Shown piece after piece: positions 35,629 to 44,389 of a stretch of 64,000 nucleotides of DNA. The notes under the pieces are model-generated. The model worked only from the letters and a program-made list of their open reading frames with translations. It was not told the DNA's origin and made no database searches. The DNA comes from Bacteroidales bacterium UBA4295 (GTDB lineage Bacteria > Bacteroidota > Bacteroidia > Bacteroidales > Paludibacteraceae). The position numbers were made by a program, and so were the translations under genes. The stretch's first letter is position 1, and every line of letters starts with the position of its first letter. Where the stretch lies: NCBI GenBank assembly GCA_002395805.1, contig DGVB01000012.1, positions 1 to 64,000 on the forward strand. Reading direction: 5' to 3'.

Positions 35629-35661
35629 TTCGTAATTTTTAATTTTAAATTTTTAATTGAA
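35627..35661. repeat. Heptanucleotide repeat array between rnfE and rnfA
   Basis: Five units: AATTCGT, AATTTTT, AATTTTA, AATTTTT, AATTGAA, running exactly from the rnfE stop to the rnfA ATG. Confidence 0.9.
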
Positions 35662-36264
35662 ATGGTTTACTTTCTGATATTCATCTCTGCAATATTTGTT
35701 AATAATATTGTATTGAGCCAGTTCCTGGGCATCTGCCCGTTCCTGGGTGTAAGTAAGAAGATCGATACTGCGCTGGGTATGAGTGCTGCTGTGACGTTTG
35801 TCCTCACCCTCGCTACCGTTGTTACCTATCTTCTCCAGAAACTGCTGACCTTATGGCATGTGGAGTTCCTCCAGACTATCCTCTTCATCCTCGTTATCGC
35901 TGCCCTCGTGCAGATGATCGAGATCATGCTCAAGAAGGTGTCTCCGGCGCTCTATCAGGCGCTCGGTGTATTCCTCCCCCTTATCACTACCAACTGCTGT
36001 ATCCTCGGTGTCGCCCTGATCGTGGCGGACCAGAATAAACTGCTGGCTAAACTGCCGCTCGGAGCCGACTACGGACTCCTCTCCGGCACCGTCTATGCCT
36101 TCGCTACCGCAATCGGATTCAGCCTCGCGCTCATCCTCTTCGCCGGTATCCGAGAGCAGCTGGCTATGAATAAAGTGCCGGAGGCTATGAAGGGAACACC
36201 TATCGCCCTCCTCACGGCCGGCCTCCTCGCTATGGCTTTCATGGGCTTCAGCGGTGTTGTATAA
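35662..36264 (+). CDS. rnfA: Electron transport complex subunit RnfA
   Basis: A 200-residue integral membrane subunit. The start FLIFISAIFVNNIVLSQFLG and the TTNCCILGVAL block are diagnostic. With RnfE it forms the antiparallel membrane pair holding a buried [2Fe-2S] cluster in Rnf complexes. It is the last gene of the operon; downstream are a heptanucleotide array and a long G/C-rich hairpin. Confidence 0.94.
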   Translation: MVYFLIFISAIFVNNIVLSQFLGICPFLGVSKKIDTALGMSAAVTFVLTLATVVTYLLQKLLTLWHVEFLQTILFILVIAALVQMIEIMLKKVSPALYQALGVFLPLITTNCCILGVALIVADQNKLLAKLPLGADYGLLSGTVYAFATAIGFSLALILFAGIREQLAMNKVPEAMKGTPIALLTAGLLAMAFMGFSGVV

Positions 36265-36265
36265 T

Positions 36266-36286
36266 CTGAATCCTGAAAGCTGAATG
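36266..36286. repeat. Heptanucleotide repeat array after rnfA
   Basis: Three units CTGAATC, CTGAAAG, CTGAATG directly after the rnfA stop. Confidence 0.7.
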
Positions 36287-36297
36287 CTTTCCTCTAT

Positions 36298-36338
36298 ATA
36301 CGCGCGCACCTATTTTCATTAATTAAGTGCGCGCGTAT
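36298..36338. promoter_or_regulatory. Long inverted repeat between the Rnf operon and the fructan regulator
   Basis: ATACGCGCGCAC (36298-36309) and GTGCGCGCGTAT (36327-36338) are perfect 12-bp arms around an A/T-rich 17-nt loop. There is no T run after it, so a canonical terminator is doubtful. It may end the rnf transcript or act as an operator for the regulator 22 bp downstream. Confidence 0.5.
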
Positions 36339-36359
36339 GTGTAAAGAGATTATTGCATC

Positions 36360-37829
36360 ATGAAAAACTTCTATATCGGTATCCTTTTTCTGTCCTTCAT
36401 TTTTGTCGGGTGTACTGCGCGGCAGCCTCAGTACCGTATTGGTGTGAGCCAGTGTCTGGACGACGCGTGGCGGCAGAAGATGAACTATGAGATGGAGCGC
36501 GAACTGCTGCTGCATCCTGAGATGACGCTCTCGCGCCGTATTGCTTATGGCAGTAACGAACTCCAATGTGCCCAGATCGACAGTTTTATCAGCGAACGGG
36601 TGGATCTACTGATTGTCAGCCCGAATGAAGCAGAACAGGTCAAACCCGCCGTTACACGTGCCTATAGAGCCGGTATCCCCGTAATTGTAGCAGACAGACG
36701 CGTCACCGGTGACGAATGGACCGCTTTCATCGGAGGAGACAACTACAAAGTAGGATCGCTTATGGCACAATGGGTCAACTCCCATCTCCCATCGCCTGCC
36801 ACACGCCGCACCTTGGCTATCCTTGAAGTAGCCGGTCTACCGGGTTCAACTCCCGCTACGCTCCGGCATCAAGGCATGATGGATGGTATAAATCCCCGAA
36901 TAGAGGTTCATTCGGTTATGGGAAGCTGGTATCGCGAAGAGGCCTATGCAGTCGTCTCTGAATTTCTGGCTAAGCATCATAATATTGATCTTATTGTAGC
37001 TCATAATGACCTCATGGCGATAGGAGCGTCTGAGGCGGTAAAAGACAGCGAACTATCGACCAAAAAGAATATCCCCATTATGGGAGTCGATGGCATTAAA
37101 CCGGGATTGCAAGCTATTGTAGATGGCAAAATAGAATGTACCGCAACCTATTCCTCCCGTGGGGATATGGTCATTGAAGCAGCTGCGCATATATTGCATA
37201 AAGAGCCGTTTGTGCGTGATACGGTGCTTGAGACCGCGCTGGTAGATGTCACCGCTGCATATCCGATGTTAAAACAGGACGAAGCTATCACGCGTGACCT
37301 AGAAACCCTGCACATCGTGCAGACTCAAACAGAAAACAAATGGAAGCAACAACAACTGGACCGATTTATCCTAATTCTGTTTGTGGTGTTTTTCTTCACT
37401 CTATTTTTGATTACCTTGGGATATATTCTCTTTAAGCAACGAAAAATCCAGACGGAGATCAAACATGAAATTCTTCCTCAATTAGAGAACATGCAGGAGG
37501 CGATCCAGTTGAGCCGCAAAGACGAAGCGTTTGCTGAACGGCTGAAACAGATAGTAGAGGAGCACCTGACTGACCCGAATCTGAGCGTGGAATATTTAGG
37601 TACAATGCTTCAGTTGAGCCGCACCCAGCTCTTCCGCCGCGCTAAGACAGCAATAGGGAAAGGCCCGCTGGACTATATCCGCGAGAGACGCCTCATTCGC
37701 GCTGACGAACTGCTACGCACGACCGACATGACAATCCAGCAAGTATCGTTAGAGTTCTGTTTTTCTTCCCCGGGCTATTTTACCAAATGCTATAAAGAGT
37801 ACTTCGGTCATCTCCCCAGCGTGCGCTAA
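36360..37829 (+). CDS. Membrane-anchored sensor-regulator: sugar-binding-protein domain, membrane helix, AraC-type HTH
   Basis: A 489-residue one-component sensor. The N-terminus has a signal sequence with a lipobox-like IFVGC (about 14-18). A periplasmic binding-protein domain of the LacI/ribose-binding type follows (about 25-310: LLIVSPNEAEQVKPAV, GIPVIVADRRV, IVAHNDLMAIGASEAV, MGVDGIKPGLQAI). Then comes one membrane helix (about 336-358), a short coiled linker and an AraC/XylS helix-turn-helix (about 395-489, NLSVEYLGTMLQLSRTQLFRR). No kinase or receiver domain is present. It probably binds a sugar in the periplasm and acts directly on DNA. It stands immediately upstream of the fructan susCD genes, so fructose or a fructo-oligosaccharide is the likely signal (inference). 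Confidence 0.85.
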   Translation: MKNFYIGILFLSFIFVGCTARQPQYRIGVSQCLDDAWRQKMNYEMERELLLHPEMTLSRRIAYGSNELQCAQIDSFISERVDLLIVSPNEAEQVKPAVTRAYRAGIPVIVADRRVTGDEWTAFIGGDNYKVGSLMAQWVNSHLPSPATRRTLAILEVAGLPGSTPATLRHQGMMDGINPRIEVHSVMGSWYREEAYAVVSEFLAKHHNIDLIVAHNDLMAIGASEAVKDSELSTKKNIPIMGVDGIKPGLQAIVDGKIECTATYSSRGDMVIEAAAHILHKEPFVRDTVLETALVDVTAAYPMLKQDEAITRDLETLHIVQTQTENKWKQQQLDRFILILFVVFFFTLFLITLGYILFKQRKIQTEIKHEILPQLENMQEAIQLSRKDEAFAERLKQIVEEHLTDPNLSVEYLGTMLQLSRTQLFRRAKTAIGKGPLDYIRERRLIRADELLRTTDMTIQQVSLEFCFSSPGYFTKCYKEYFGHLPSVR

Positions 37830-37857
37830 TACACAACATGCGTAGGATAGCATAATT

Positions 37858-37912
37858 GTTGCAAAATATGTCACATTTGTTGCAGTGAAACATTAGTGGC
37901 ATATTTTGCAAC
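37858..37912 (+). promoter_or_regulatory. Putative operator upstream of the susC promoter
   Basis: Outer arms GTTGCAAAATATG (37858-37870) and CATATTTTGCAAC (37900-37912) are a perfect 13-bp inverted repeat, with inner half-sites TGTTGC and AACAT between them. It ends exactly 7 bp upstream of the -33 box. A near copy in the same geometry lies at 46929-46984. Confidence 0.8.
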
Positions 37913-37919
37913 ATGATTT

Positions 37920-37951
37920 TTTGCGTGTGTGTCAAAATGCGCGTATCTTTG
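37920..37951 (+). promoter_or_regulatory. Promoter of the fructan susC operon
   Basis: TTTG (37920-37923), 20-bp spacer and TATCTTTG (37944-37951), followed by a 63-bp leader to the susC ATG. Confidence 0.85.
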
Positions 37952-38014
37952 CAGCGGAATTTGAGCAATCGGATTTCGCTACATTGCTTTTTTACAATCA
38001 AAATTAACAATATC

Positions 38015-41000
38015 ATGAAACAAAAAAGTGTGTTCTTAGCCTTTCTCCTGATGGTATGCTGCACGATGGCTTCGTACGCGCAGGTGACCGCTACGGGTGT
38101 CGTGGTGGATGCTGCTACGGGTGAGCCGATCATTGGAGCGTCTGTACTGGAGGAAGGTACATCGAATGGTACGATTACCGATTTCGATGGTAATTTCTCA
38201 CTTCCTGTAGGCAAAGATGCCATGGTAGTGATTTCGTATGTGGGTTATAAGACCCAGCAGTTATTCCCGAAAGCGAACATGAAAGTCTCCCTCGCGGAGG
38301 ACAGCGAGGTGCTGGAGGAAGTGGTAGTAACCGGTTATACGACGCAGCGTAAAGCCGACCTGACCGGTGCTGTTTCTGCTATCTCGGCGAAAGATCTGGA
38401 GAAACAGCAGGAGAATAACCCGATGAAGGCCCTTCAGGGAAAAGTACCGGGCATGAATATCTCTGCGGATGGTAACCCTTCAGGAACAGCAACGGTACGT
38501 ATCCGAGGCACAGGTTCTTTGAATTCCTCCAACGATCCTCTTTACGTCATAGATGGTGTACCTACGACCTCGGGCATGCATGAGCTCAACCCGAATGATA
38601 TTGAGTCCATCCAGGTGCTCAAAGACGCCGCGTCCGCGAGTATATATGGTTCGCGCGCTGCTAACGGTGTTATCATCATCACCACCAAGAAAGGCTCGGA
38701 GGGTAAGTTAAGTGTCTCTTTGGATGCATCCGTAGCTGTGCAGAACTACGTAAACCGTATGCACGTCCTCAATTCCGAGCAGTTCGGTCGAGCTATGTGG
38801 CAGGCATATGTCAACGATGGTACGGCTGATCCGAACACCAACGTATTGGGGTATCATTACGACTGGGGTTATAACGAGCAAGGCCAGCCGGTTTTGAATA
38901 ACATCATGCTCAACAAGTACCTCGATGCTGCCGGAACAGTACCGGTAAGCAATACTGACTGGTTTGCTCAGACCACCCGTCCCGGCGTGATACAGAACTA
39001 CAATATCTCTGTCAGCAACGGTGGTAAGAAGGGTAGTGCGTTCTTCTCTCTGGGCTACTACAAAAACGACGGTATTATCAAGACGACTAACTTCGACCGT
39101 TTTTCGGCACGTGTTAACAGCGACTATAAGATGCTGAACGATATTGTGACTATCGGTGAGAACTTCACGCTTAACCGCACTTCTGAGGTAGGCGCTCCCG
39201 GCGGTTACATTGAGAGCGTGCTCCAATACAACCCCTTGCTGCCGGTCTATACGACCAACGGCGATCTGGCGCAGGCTCCTTCGTCCAGCGGCTTCCCGCA
39301 ACGTGAGAATCCTCTCTCCATTCTGGAGCGCAACAAAGACAACCGATACACCTATTGGCGTTTGTTCGGAAACGTGTTCATCAATATCAACCCGATTAAG
39401 GGCTTGAATATTCGTACTACGGCAGGTCTCGACTATGCGCAGAAGAAGCAGCGTTTCTTCACGTATCCCATCACCGAAGGTGTGGTGGCTAATGATAAGA
39501 ATGCCGTAGAAGCAAAACAAGAGCATTGGACAAAATGGATGTGGAACGCCATTATTACCTATAATCTGGAGATTGGCAAGCACCGTGCAGACTTCTTGTT
39601 GGGAACGGAGCTTAACAGACAGATAGATGAGTGGTTCTCTGCTTATAAAGAGGACTTCATCGTGCTCAATCCTACCTATATGTGGCCGTCAGCAGGAACG
39701 GGTATAGCCCAGGCTTATGGAGGCGGCGGCAGTTTCTCGCTGATCTCTTTCTTTGGAAAGGCGAACTATAGTTACGACAACCGCTACCTTGTATCTCTGA
39801 CGATGCGCTATGATGGTTCAAGTCGTTTCGGTAAAAACAACCGCTTTGCTTTCTTCCCCTCTGTTTCCGCCGGTTGGCGTATCAGCCAGGAGAAGTTCAT
39901 GGCAGGAGCCAATTCGTGGTTGGACGATCTGAAACTGCGTGTTTCGTGGGGTCAGACGGGTAACCAGGATATCAATGCTACCGCGCGTTATACTATCTAC
40001 GACTCCAACTATGGTGTGAACGAGAACGGTGGTCAGAGTTACGGTACGTCGTACGACATCGCCGGCACCAACGGTGGCGGTATTCTTCCTTCGGGTTTCC
40101 GCCGCACGCAGATCGGTAATGACGATATCAAATGGGAGACTACGACCCAGACTAACGTCGGTCTCGATTTCTCTTTCTTCAAACAGACGTTCTACGGTTC
40201 GTTCGACTGGTTCTATAAACAAACGAAAGACATCCTCGTGCTCATGACCGGTATCGGAGTAATGGGTGAAGGCGCATCGCAGTGGGTGAACGCCGGCGCG
40301 GTGGATAATATGGGTGTTGAGTTCCAGTTAGGTTACCGCAACCAAACCAAAGGAGGCTTCAAATACGATATCTCCGCCAACATCTCTCATTATAACAATA
40401 AGGTAATCGATATGCCTGCAACAGTAGCAGCCAGCGGTGCCTTTGGCGGCAACGGCGTACAGTCCGTAGTTGGTCACGCTATCGGATCGCAGGTAGGATA
40501 CATCGCCGATGGTATTTTCAAGAGCCAGGAGGAGATCGATAACCATGCTTATCAGGAGGGTGCAGGCTTGGGCCGTATCCGCTATCGTGATATCAACGGC
40601 GATGGTGTGGTCAGCGAGGCAGACCAGACTTGGATCTATTCGCCGATACCCGCAGTCGCATTCGGTGCGAACTTCTACTTTGAGTATAAAGGTTTCGACT
40701 TGACGCTCTTCTTCCAAGGCGTAGGCGGCCAGCAGGTCATCACGAAGGACTTCAAGCAGCAGACGGATCTTTGGTCCGGCGTGAATGTAGCGAATCTTAA
40801 TAAAGGTACGCGCGTGTTAGACGCATGGAGTCCCTCTAATCCCAATAGTGACATACCTGCTTTGTCAACCAATAACAATAATAACGAAACCCGTGTCAGC
40901 ACCTATTTCGTAGAGGACGGTTCGTTCCTTAAACTGCGTAACCTGCAGCTGGGTTATAACCTGCCTAAAAACGCGTGCGACAAGATGAAAATGCAAAACT

Positions 41001-41134
41001 GGCGTTGGTTCGTTTCGGCGCAGAACGTATTTACCATTCACTCGGCTAAGTTCACTGGTGTCGATCCAGAGGTGCCTACGTTCGGATATCCTATCCCGTT
41101 AACTGTAACCTTAGGTACCAAAGTAACGTTCTAA
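38015..41134 (+). CDS. SusC-like TonB-dependent outer-membrane transporter
   Basis: A 1039-residue outer-membrane importer. Signal peptide MKQKSVFLAFLLMVCCTMASYA, then a carboxypeptidase-regulatory-like domain (about 24-105, GVVVDAATGEPIIGASVLEEG), the plug with the SusC signature (LYVIDGVPTTSG, IQVLKDAASASIYGSRAANGVI) and the 22-strand barrel, ending in an aromatic strand (LTVTLGTKVTF). With SusD it imports oligosaccharides, here most likely fructans given the GH32 enzymes. The ATG at 38015 is chosen by the signal peptide; the longer open frame starting at 37913 begins beside the operator and spans the promoter. Confidence 0.95.
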   Translation: MKQKSVFLAFLLMVCCTMASYAQVTATGVVVDAATGEPIIGASVLEEGTSNGTITDFDGNFSLPVGKDAMVVISYVGYKTQQLFPKANMKVSLAEDSEVLEEVVVTGYTTQRKADLTGAVSAISAKDLEKQQENNPMKALQGKVPGMNISADGNPSGTATVRIRGTGSLNSSNDPLYVIDGVPTTSGMHELNPNDIESIQVLKDAASASIYGSRAANGVIIITTKKGSEGKLSVSLDASVAVQNYVNRMHVLNSEQFGRAMWQAYVNDGTADPNTNVLGYHYDWGYNEQGQPVLNNIMLNKYLDAAGTVPVSNTDWFAQTTRPGVIQNYNISVSNGGKKGSAFFSLGYYKNDGIIKTTNFDRFSARVNSDYKMLNDIVTIGENFTLNRTSEVGAPGGYIESVLQYNPLLPVYTTNGDLAQAPSSSGFPQRENPLSILERNKDNRYTYWRLFGNVFININPIKGLNIRTTAGLDYAQKKQRFFTYPITEGVVANDKNAVEAKQEHWTKWMWNAIITYNLEIGKHRADFLLGTELNRQIDEWFSAYKEDFIVLNPTYMWPSAGTGIAQAYGGGGSFSLISFFGKANYSYDNRYLVSLTMRYDGSSRFGKNNRFAFFPSVSAGWRISQEKFMAGANSWLDDLKLRVSWGQTGNQDINATARYTIYDSNYGVNENGGQSYGTSYDIAGTNGGGILPSGFRRTQIGNDDIKWETTTQTNVGLDFSFFKQTFYGSFDWFYKQTKDILVLMTGIGVMGEGASQWVNAGAVDNMGVEFQLGYRNQTKGGFKYDISANISHYNNKVIDMPATVAASGAFGGNGVQSVVGHAIGSQVGYIADGIFKSQEEIDNHAYQEGAGLGRIRYRDINGDGVVSEADQTWIYSPIPAVAFGANFYFEYKGFDLTLFFQGVGGQQVITKDFKQQTDLWSGVNVANLNKGTRVLDAWSPSNPNSDIPALSTNNNNNETRVSTYFVEDGSFLKLRNLQLGYNLPKNACDKMKMQNWRWFVSAQNVFTIHSAKFTGVDPEVPTFGYPIPLTVTLGTKVTF

Positions 41135-41180
41135 GGAGCAATGATCGCTTCGCTAAAAGAATCAAGATAAAAGACTAAAA

Positions 41181-42929
41181 ATGAAAAGCAACATGAAAAC
41201 GAAGAATATTATTAAGGCATATTTGTCCTTATTCCTTATTCCTTGCTCCTTGCTCTTGAGCAGCTGCGACAGTTTTCTTAACCAGGATGTACCGCAGGCA
41301 ACGCTGAGCGAGGATCAGGTAAATGACCCGTTGTATATCGATAATATCTGTATTTCCGCATATGCTATCTTTATCTCTGCGGAGGATATCAACTCGTCTT
41401 TCTCGATGTGGAACTTTGATGTCCGCTCCGACGATGCTTACAAAGGCGGTATCTCGGAGAACGACGGTGATGTCTTTCACCAGTTAGAGGTGAGCCAGGG
41501 TATATTGACGACCAACTGGAATATCAACGACATGTGGGTGCGTCTGTATAACTGCCTGAGCCGTGTGAACGCCGCCATCGCTGCGTTGGACGCTATGGAT
41601 AATAGTTATAAGCTCAAAGCGCAGAGACTGGGCGAGATGAAGTTCCTGCGTGCCTATGGACATTTCCTGCTCAAACGGTTGTACAAGAATATCCCCTTTG
41701 TCATGGACCCGCTGATGAAGCAGGCGGACTATAACGAACTGAGCAACACCCAGTACTCCAACGACGAGGGATGGCAACTGATCGCCAATGACCTGGAGTA
41801 TGCGTACAGCGTGCTGCCCGCGATGCAGGCGGACAAAGGCCGTCCGACACAAGCCTCAGCCGCCGCTTTGCTGGCGAAAGTGTATCTGTACAAAGCGTAC
41901 CGTCAGGACGATCCCGCTTCCCATCAGGTGACCGAGATCAACCGTGACGACCTGGCGAAAGTGCTCCAATACACCGAGGAAGGTATCTACACCGCCGGCG
42001 GATATGGTCTGGAGGATGATTTCCATAATAACTTCCGTCCCGAGCCGCAGTATGAGAACGGCAAAGAGAGCCTTTGGGCGCTCCAATACTCCACCAACGA
42101 CGGTACCAACTTAGGTAACTGCAACTGGTCGTACGGTCTGATGGTACCGGGTATCGAAGGGGTAACGGACGGAGGTTGCGATTTCTACAAGCCGAGCCAG
42201 AACCTCGTAAACGCTTTCCGTACCAATGCCGAAGGACTGCCGTTCATCGACAATTTCAATGACAAAGATTTCGATGCTTCTACCGACAATGCCGACCCGC
42301 GTTTGTGGCTGACGGTAGGTATCGCCGGATTCCCCTATGAGTTCAACCCGAACCTCATCATGAGCCGTACCCATAACTGGAGCCGTTCCAACGGTCTGTA
42401 CGGATACCACGTGACCCTCAAACACAACGTGGACCCGGAGAGCGGCTATCTGATCCGTTCCGCCCTGTGGTTCGGCACTCCGATGAACCGTATCGTCGTC
42501 CGCTATGCCGACGTGCTGTTGATGCGTGCGGAAGCCATGGCACAGCTGGGACGCGACGCAGAGGCAATCGAACTGGTTAACCAGCTCCGTAACCGTGCAT
42601 CGCGCAGTATAGGCATGCTCGCCGGATACGACACCAACTACGGCGCCAAGATCCGCGTCAAACCCTATACCGACTATTCGAATGCACTTGCCAAAGTCAA
42701 AATGGAGCGTCGTCTGGAACTGGCGATGGAGAGCGAGCGTTTCTTCGACCTCGTACGTTGGGGCGAAGCGGCGCAGGTGATCAACAAGTATTACGTAGAG
42801 GAAGCAAACGACTGCCGTATCTATACCTCTGCTTCTTTCACCGCCAATAAAAACGAGTATCTGCCTATCCCTCACGAGCAGGTATCCGCCTCCAACGGCC
42901 ATTATAAACAAAACATAGGAGGATGGTAA
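41181..42929 (+). CDS. SusD/RagB-family nutrient-binding lipoprotein
   Basis: A 582-residue surface lipoprotein that caps the SusC channel. The signal sequence with lipobox LSSC is near residue 28, followed by DSFLNQDVPQATLSED. The tetratricopeptide scaffold and C-terminal SusD block (KMERRLELAMESERFFDLVRWGEA, then NEYLPIPHEQV) are clear. The hydrophobic signal core LSLFLIPCSLLL is encoded by a heptanucleotide array (41227-41254). An alternative ATG lies at 41193. Located 46 bp after susC. Confidence 0.95.
   Translation: MKSNMKTKNIIKAYLSLFLIPCSLLLSSCDSFLNQDVPQATLSEDQVNDPLYIDNICISAYAIFISAEDINSSFSMWNFDVRSDDAYKGGISENDGDVFHQLEVSQGILTTNWNINDMWVRLYNCLSRVNAAIAALDAMDNSYKLKAQRLGEMKFLRAYGHFLLKRLYKNIPFVMDPLMKQADYNELSNTQYSNDEGWQLIANDLEYAYSVLPAMQADKGRPTQASAAALLAKVYLYKAYRQDDPASHQVTEINRDDLAKVLQYTEEGIYTAGGYGLEDDFHNNFRPEPQYENGKESLWALQYSTNDGTNLGNCNWSYGLMVPGIEGVTDGGCDFYKPSQNLVNAFRTNAEGLPFIDNFNDKDFDASTDNADPRLWLTVGIAGFPYEFNPNLIMSRTHNWSRSNGLYGYHVTLKHNVDPESGYLIRSALWFGTPMNRIVVRYADVLLMRAEAMAQLGRDAEAIELVNQLRNRASRSIGMLAGYDTNYGAKIRVKPYTDYSNALAKVKMERRLELAMESERFFDLVRWGEAAQVINKYYVEEANDCRIYTSASFTANKNEYLPIPHEQVSASNGHYKQNIGGW
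41227..41254. repeat. Heptanucleotide repeat array encoding the SusD signal-peptide core
   Basis: Four exact units: CCTTATT, CCTTATT, CCTTGCT, CCTTGCT. They encode most of the hydrophobic segment ahead of the lipobox. Confidence 0.85.
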
Positions 42930-42985
42930 TTGTATTTGAAAATCCCGACTTTTCGGAATATTGAAATATCGAAAAAATAATCATT

Positions 42986-44383
42986 ATGAAAAAGCTACAT
43001 AACAATATCTTAGGTTGGGTAGGGGTTTTGGCCTTTTGCGCCTTGTCCCTCTCCTGCCAGAAACAGGACAACCCGTTCAATGTTGATGGTGACTGCCGCA
43101 TAGATTCGTTGGTTCTCAATGAGATTTATCCGGGTGTAGTGGATCATGCGTCGGCTACGGTCACAGTAGCTGTCCCTGAAGTACACGACGACCATCTGAT
43201 GACCCTCACTACGCTCCGTCTCTCTGCGGGAGCAAAGGCTACGCCCGCTCAAGGCGCTCAGGTGAATATGACCTCACCGATAGTGATTCATGTGGAGAAC
43301 GGCAATGTCTATCGTGATTACAAAGTGCGTGTTAAACACGACGAGGCGCGTATCCTCTCTTTCATGCTTAATGAACTCTACGTGGGTATCATCGACCAAG
43401 TGGCCCATACCATCACCGTCTCTGTACCTATCGGAACGGATCTCAAGACCATGATCCCAAATATCAAGACCACCGACGGCGCAATCGTATCGCCGCGCTC
43501 CGGGCTGCCTTGTGATTTCACCAATCCGGTGGACTTCACCGTGACTTACAACACTGCTTCTACTACCTACAAGGTAACCGTCCGGGAAAAAGGTAATCCG
43601 GTTGTGCTCTATCTCGGTCTGGCTCAGACGGCTGCGCAACTCAACCCCGAGGAGCAAGAGGCGGTTAACTGGATGCTTGCCAATGTGGAGAACTCAGACT
43701 ATGCTTCCTTCGCTGATCTGGCTGCCGGAAGGGTGGTGATGACGGATTGTAAGGTAATCTGGTGGCATTTCCATAAGGACGGAGGTCTGGAAGGCAAGGG
43801 TGCTTTCGAGGCTAACGCTCCCGAAGCAGTCGATTATACCGTGCTCGACAAACTCAAAGAGTTCTACCATGCCGGTGGATCGTTCCTGCTGACCCGTTAT
43901 GCGGTGAACCTGCCGTACTATTTAGGCGAAGCCGAGTGCTTCCCGAATAATGCATGGGGCGGCAAGGAGTCCGAAGCAGAGCGCGTTGGCGGTCCGTGGG
44001 AGTTCGCTATCACCGGTCATACCGACCATGCCCTGTGGCAGAACCTGACGATGAACCCCTCGGCATTGGATCACGTCTATACTTGTGACGAAGGGTACAA
44101 GATCACCAACTCCACCGCACAATACCATATCGGTTCTGACTGGGGTGGCTACGCGGATCGCGACGTCTTCCATGAGAAGACCGGCGCTTACGACATCGCC
44201 GGAGGACCCGACGCTGTAGTGGCTTGGGAGTTCCGCAAGACTGCTGAACACGGTGCTATCATCTGTATCGGGTCCGGATGTTACGACTGGTACACCGCCG
44301 CTGACCCCAGCGAGTACACCTCGTACTATCACGAGAATATCGCCAAGATAACCGAAAATGCGTTTAACTATCTGAAACAATAA
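42986..44383 (+). CDS. SusE-position lipoprotein, DUF4960-like
   Basis: A 465-residue lipoprotein with lipobox SLSC near residue 24. Two short repeated beta modules (about 35-110 and 120-205; each contains NE-Y-G then VDH/VAHTITVSV) are followed by a larger C-terminal domain (about 205-465) with VLYLGLAQTAAQLN, FYHAGGSFLLTRYAVNLPYYLG and AIICIGSGCYDW. The position after susD and the domain layout recall the surface glycan-binding lipoprotein of the Bacteroides levan locus, whose C-terminal part is assigned to DUF4960. It probably binds fructan at the cell surface. The C-terminal domain has a Rossmann-like or class-I amidotransferase-like feel, but no catalytic triad could be confirmed. Confidence 0.72.
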   Translation: MKKLHNNILGWVGVLAFCALSLSCQKQDNPFNVDGDCRIDSLVLNEIYPGVVDHASATVTVAVPEVHDDHLMTLTTLRLSAGAKATPAQGAQVNMTSPIVIHVENGNVYRDYKVRVKHDEARILSFMLNELYVGIIDQVAHTITVSVPIGTDLKTMIPNIKTTDGAIVSPRSGLPCDFTNPVDFTVTYNTASTTYKVTVREKGNPVVLYLGLAQTAAQLNPEEQEAVNWMLANVENSDYASFADLAAGRVVMTDCKVIWWHFHKDGGLEGKGAFEANAPEAVDYTVLDKLKEFYHAGGSFLLTRYAVNLPYYLGEAECFPNNAWGGKESEAERVGGPWEFAITGHTDHALWQNLTMNPSALDHVYTCDEGYKITNSTAQYHIGSDWGGYADRDVFHEKTGAYDIAGGPDAVVAWEFRKTAEHGAIICIGSGCYDWYTAADPSEYTSYYHENIAKITENAFNYLKQ

Positions 44384-44389
44384 TGTCTT

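Noticed and set aside
37913..38014. An upstream ATG that would lengthen SusC by 34 residues.
   Set aside because: It spans the promoter (37920-37951) and would hide the signal peptide starting at 38015.
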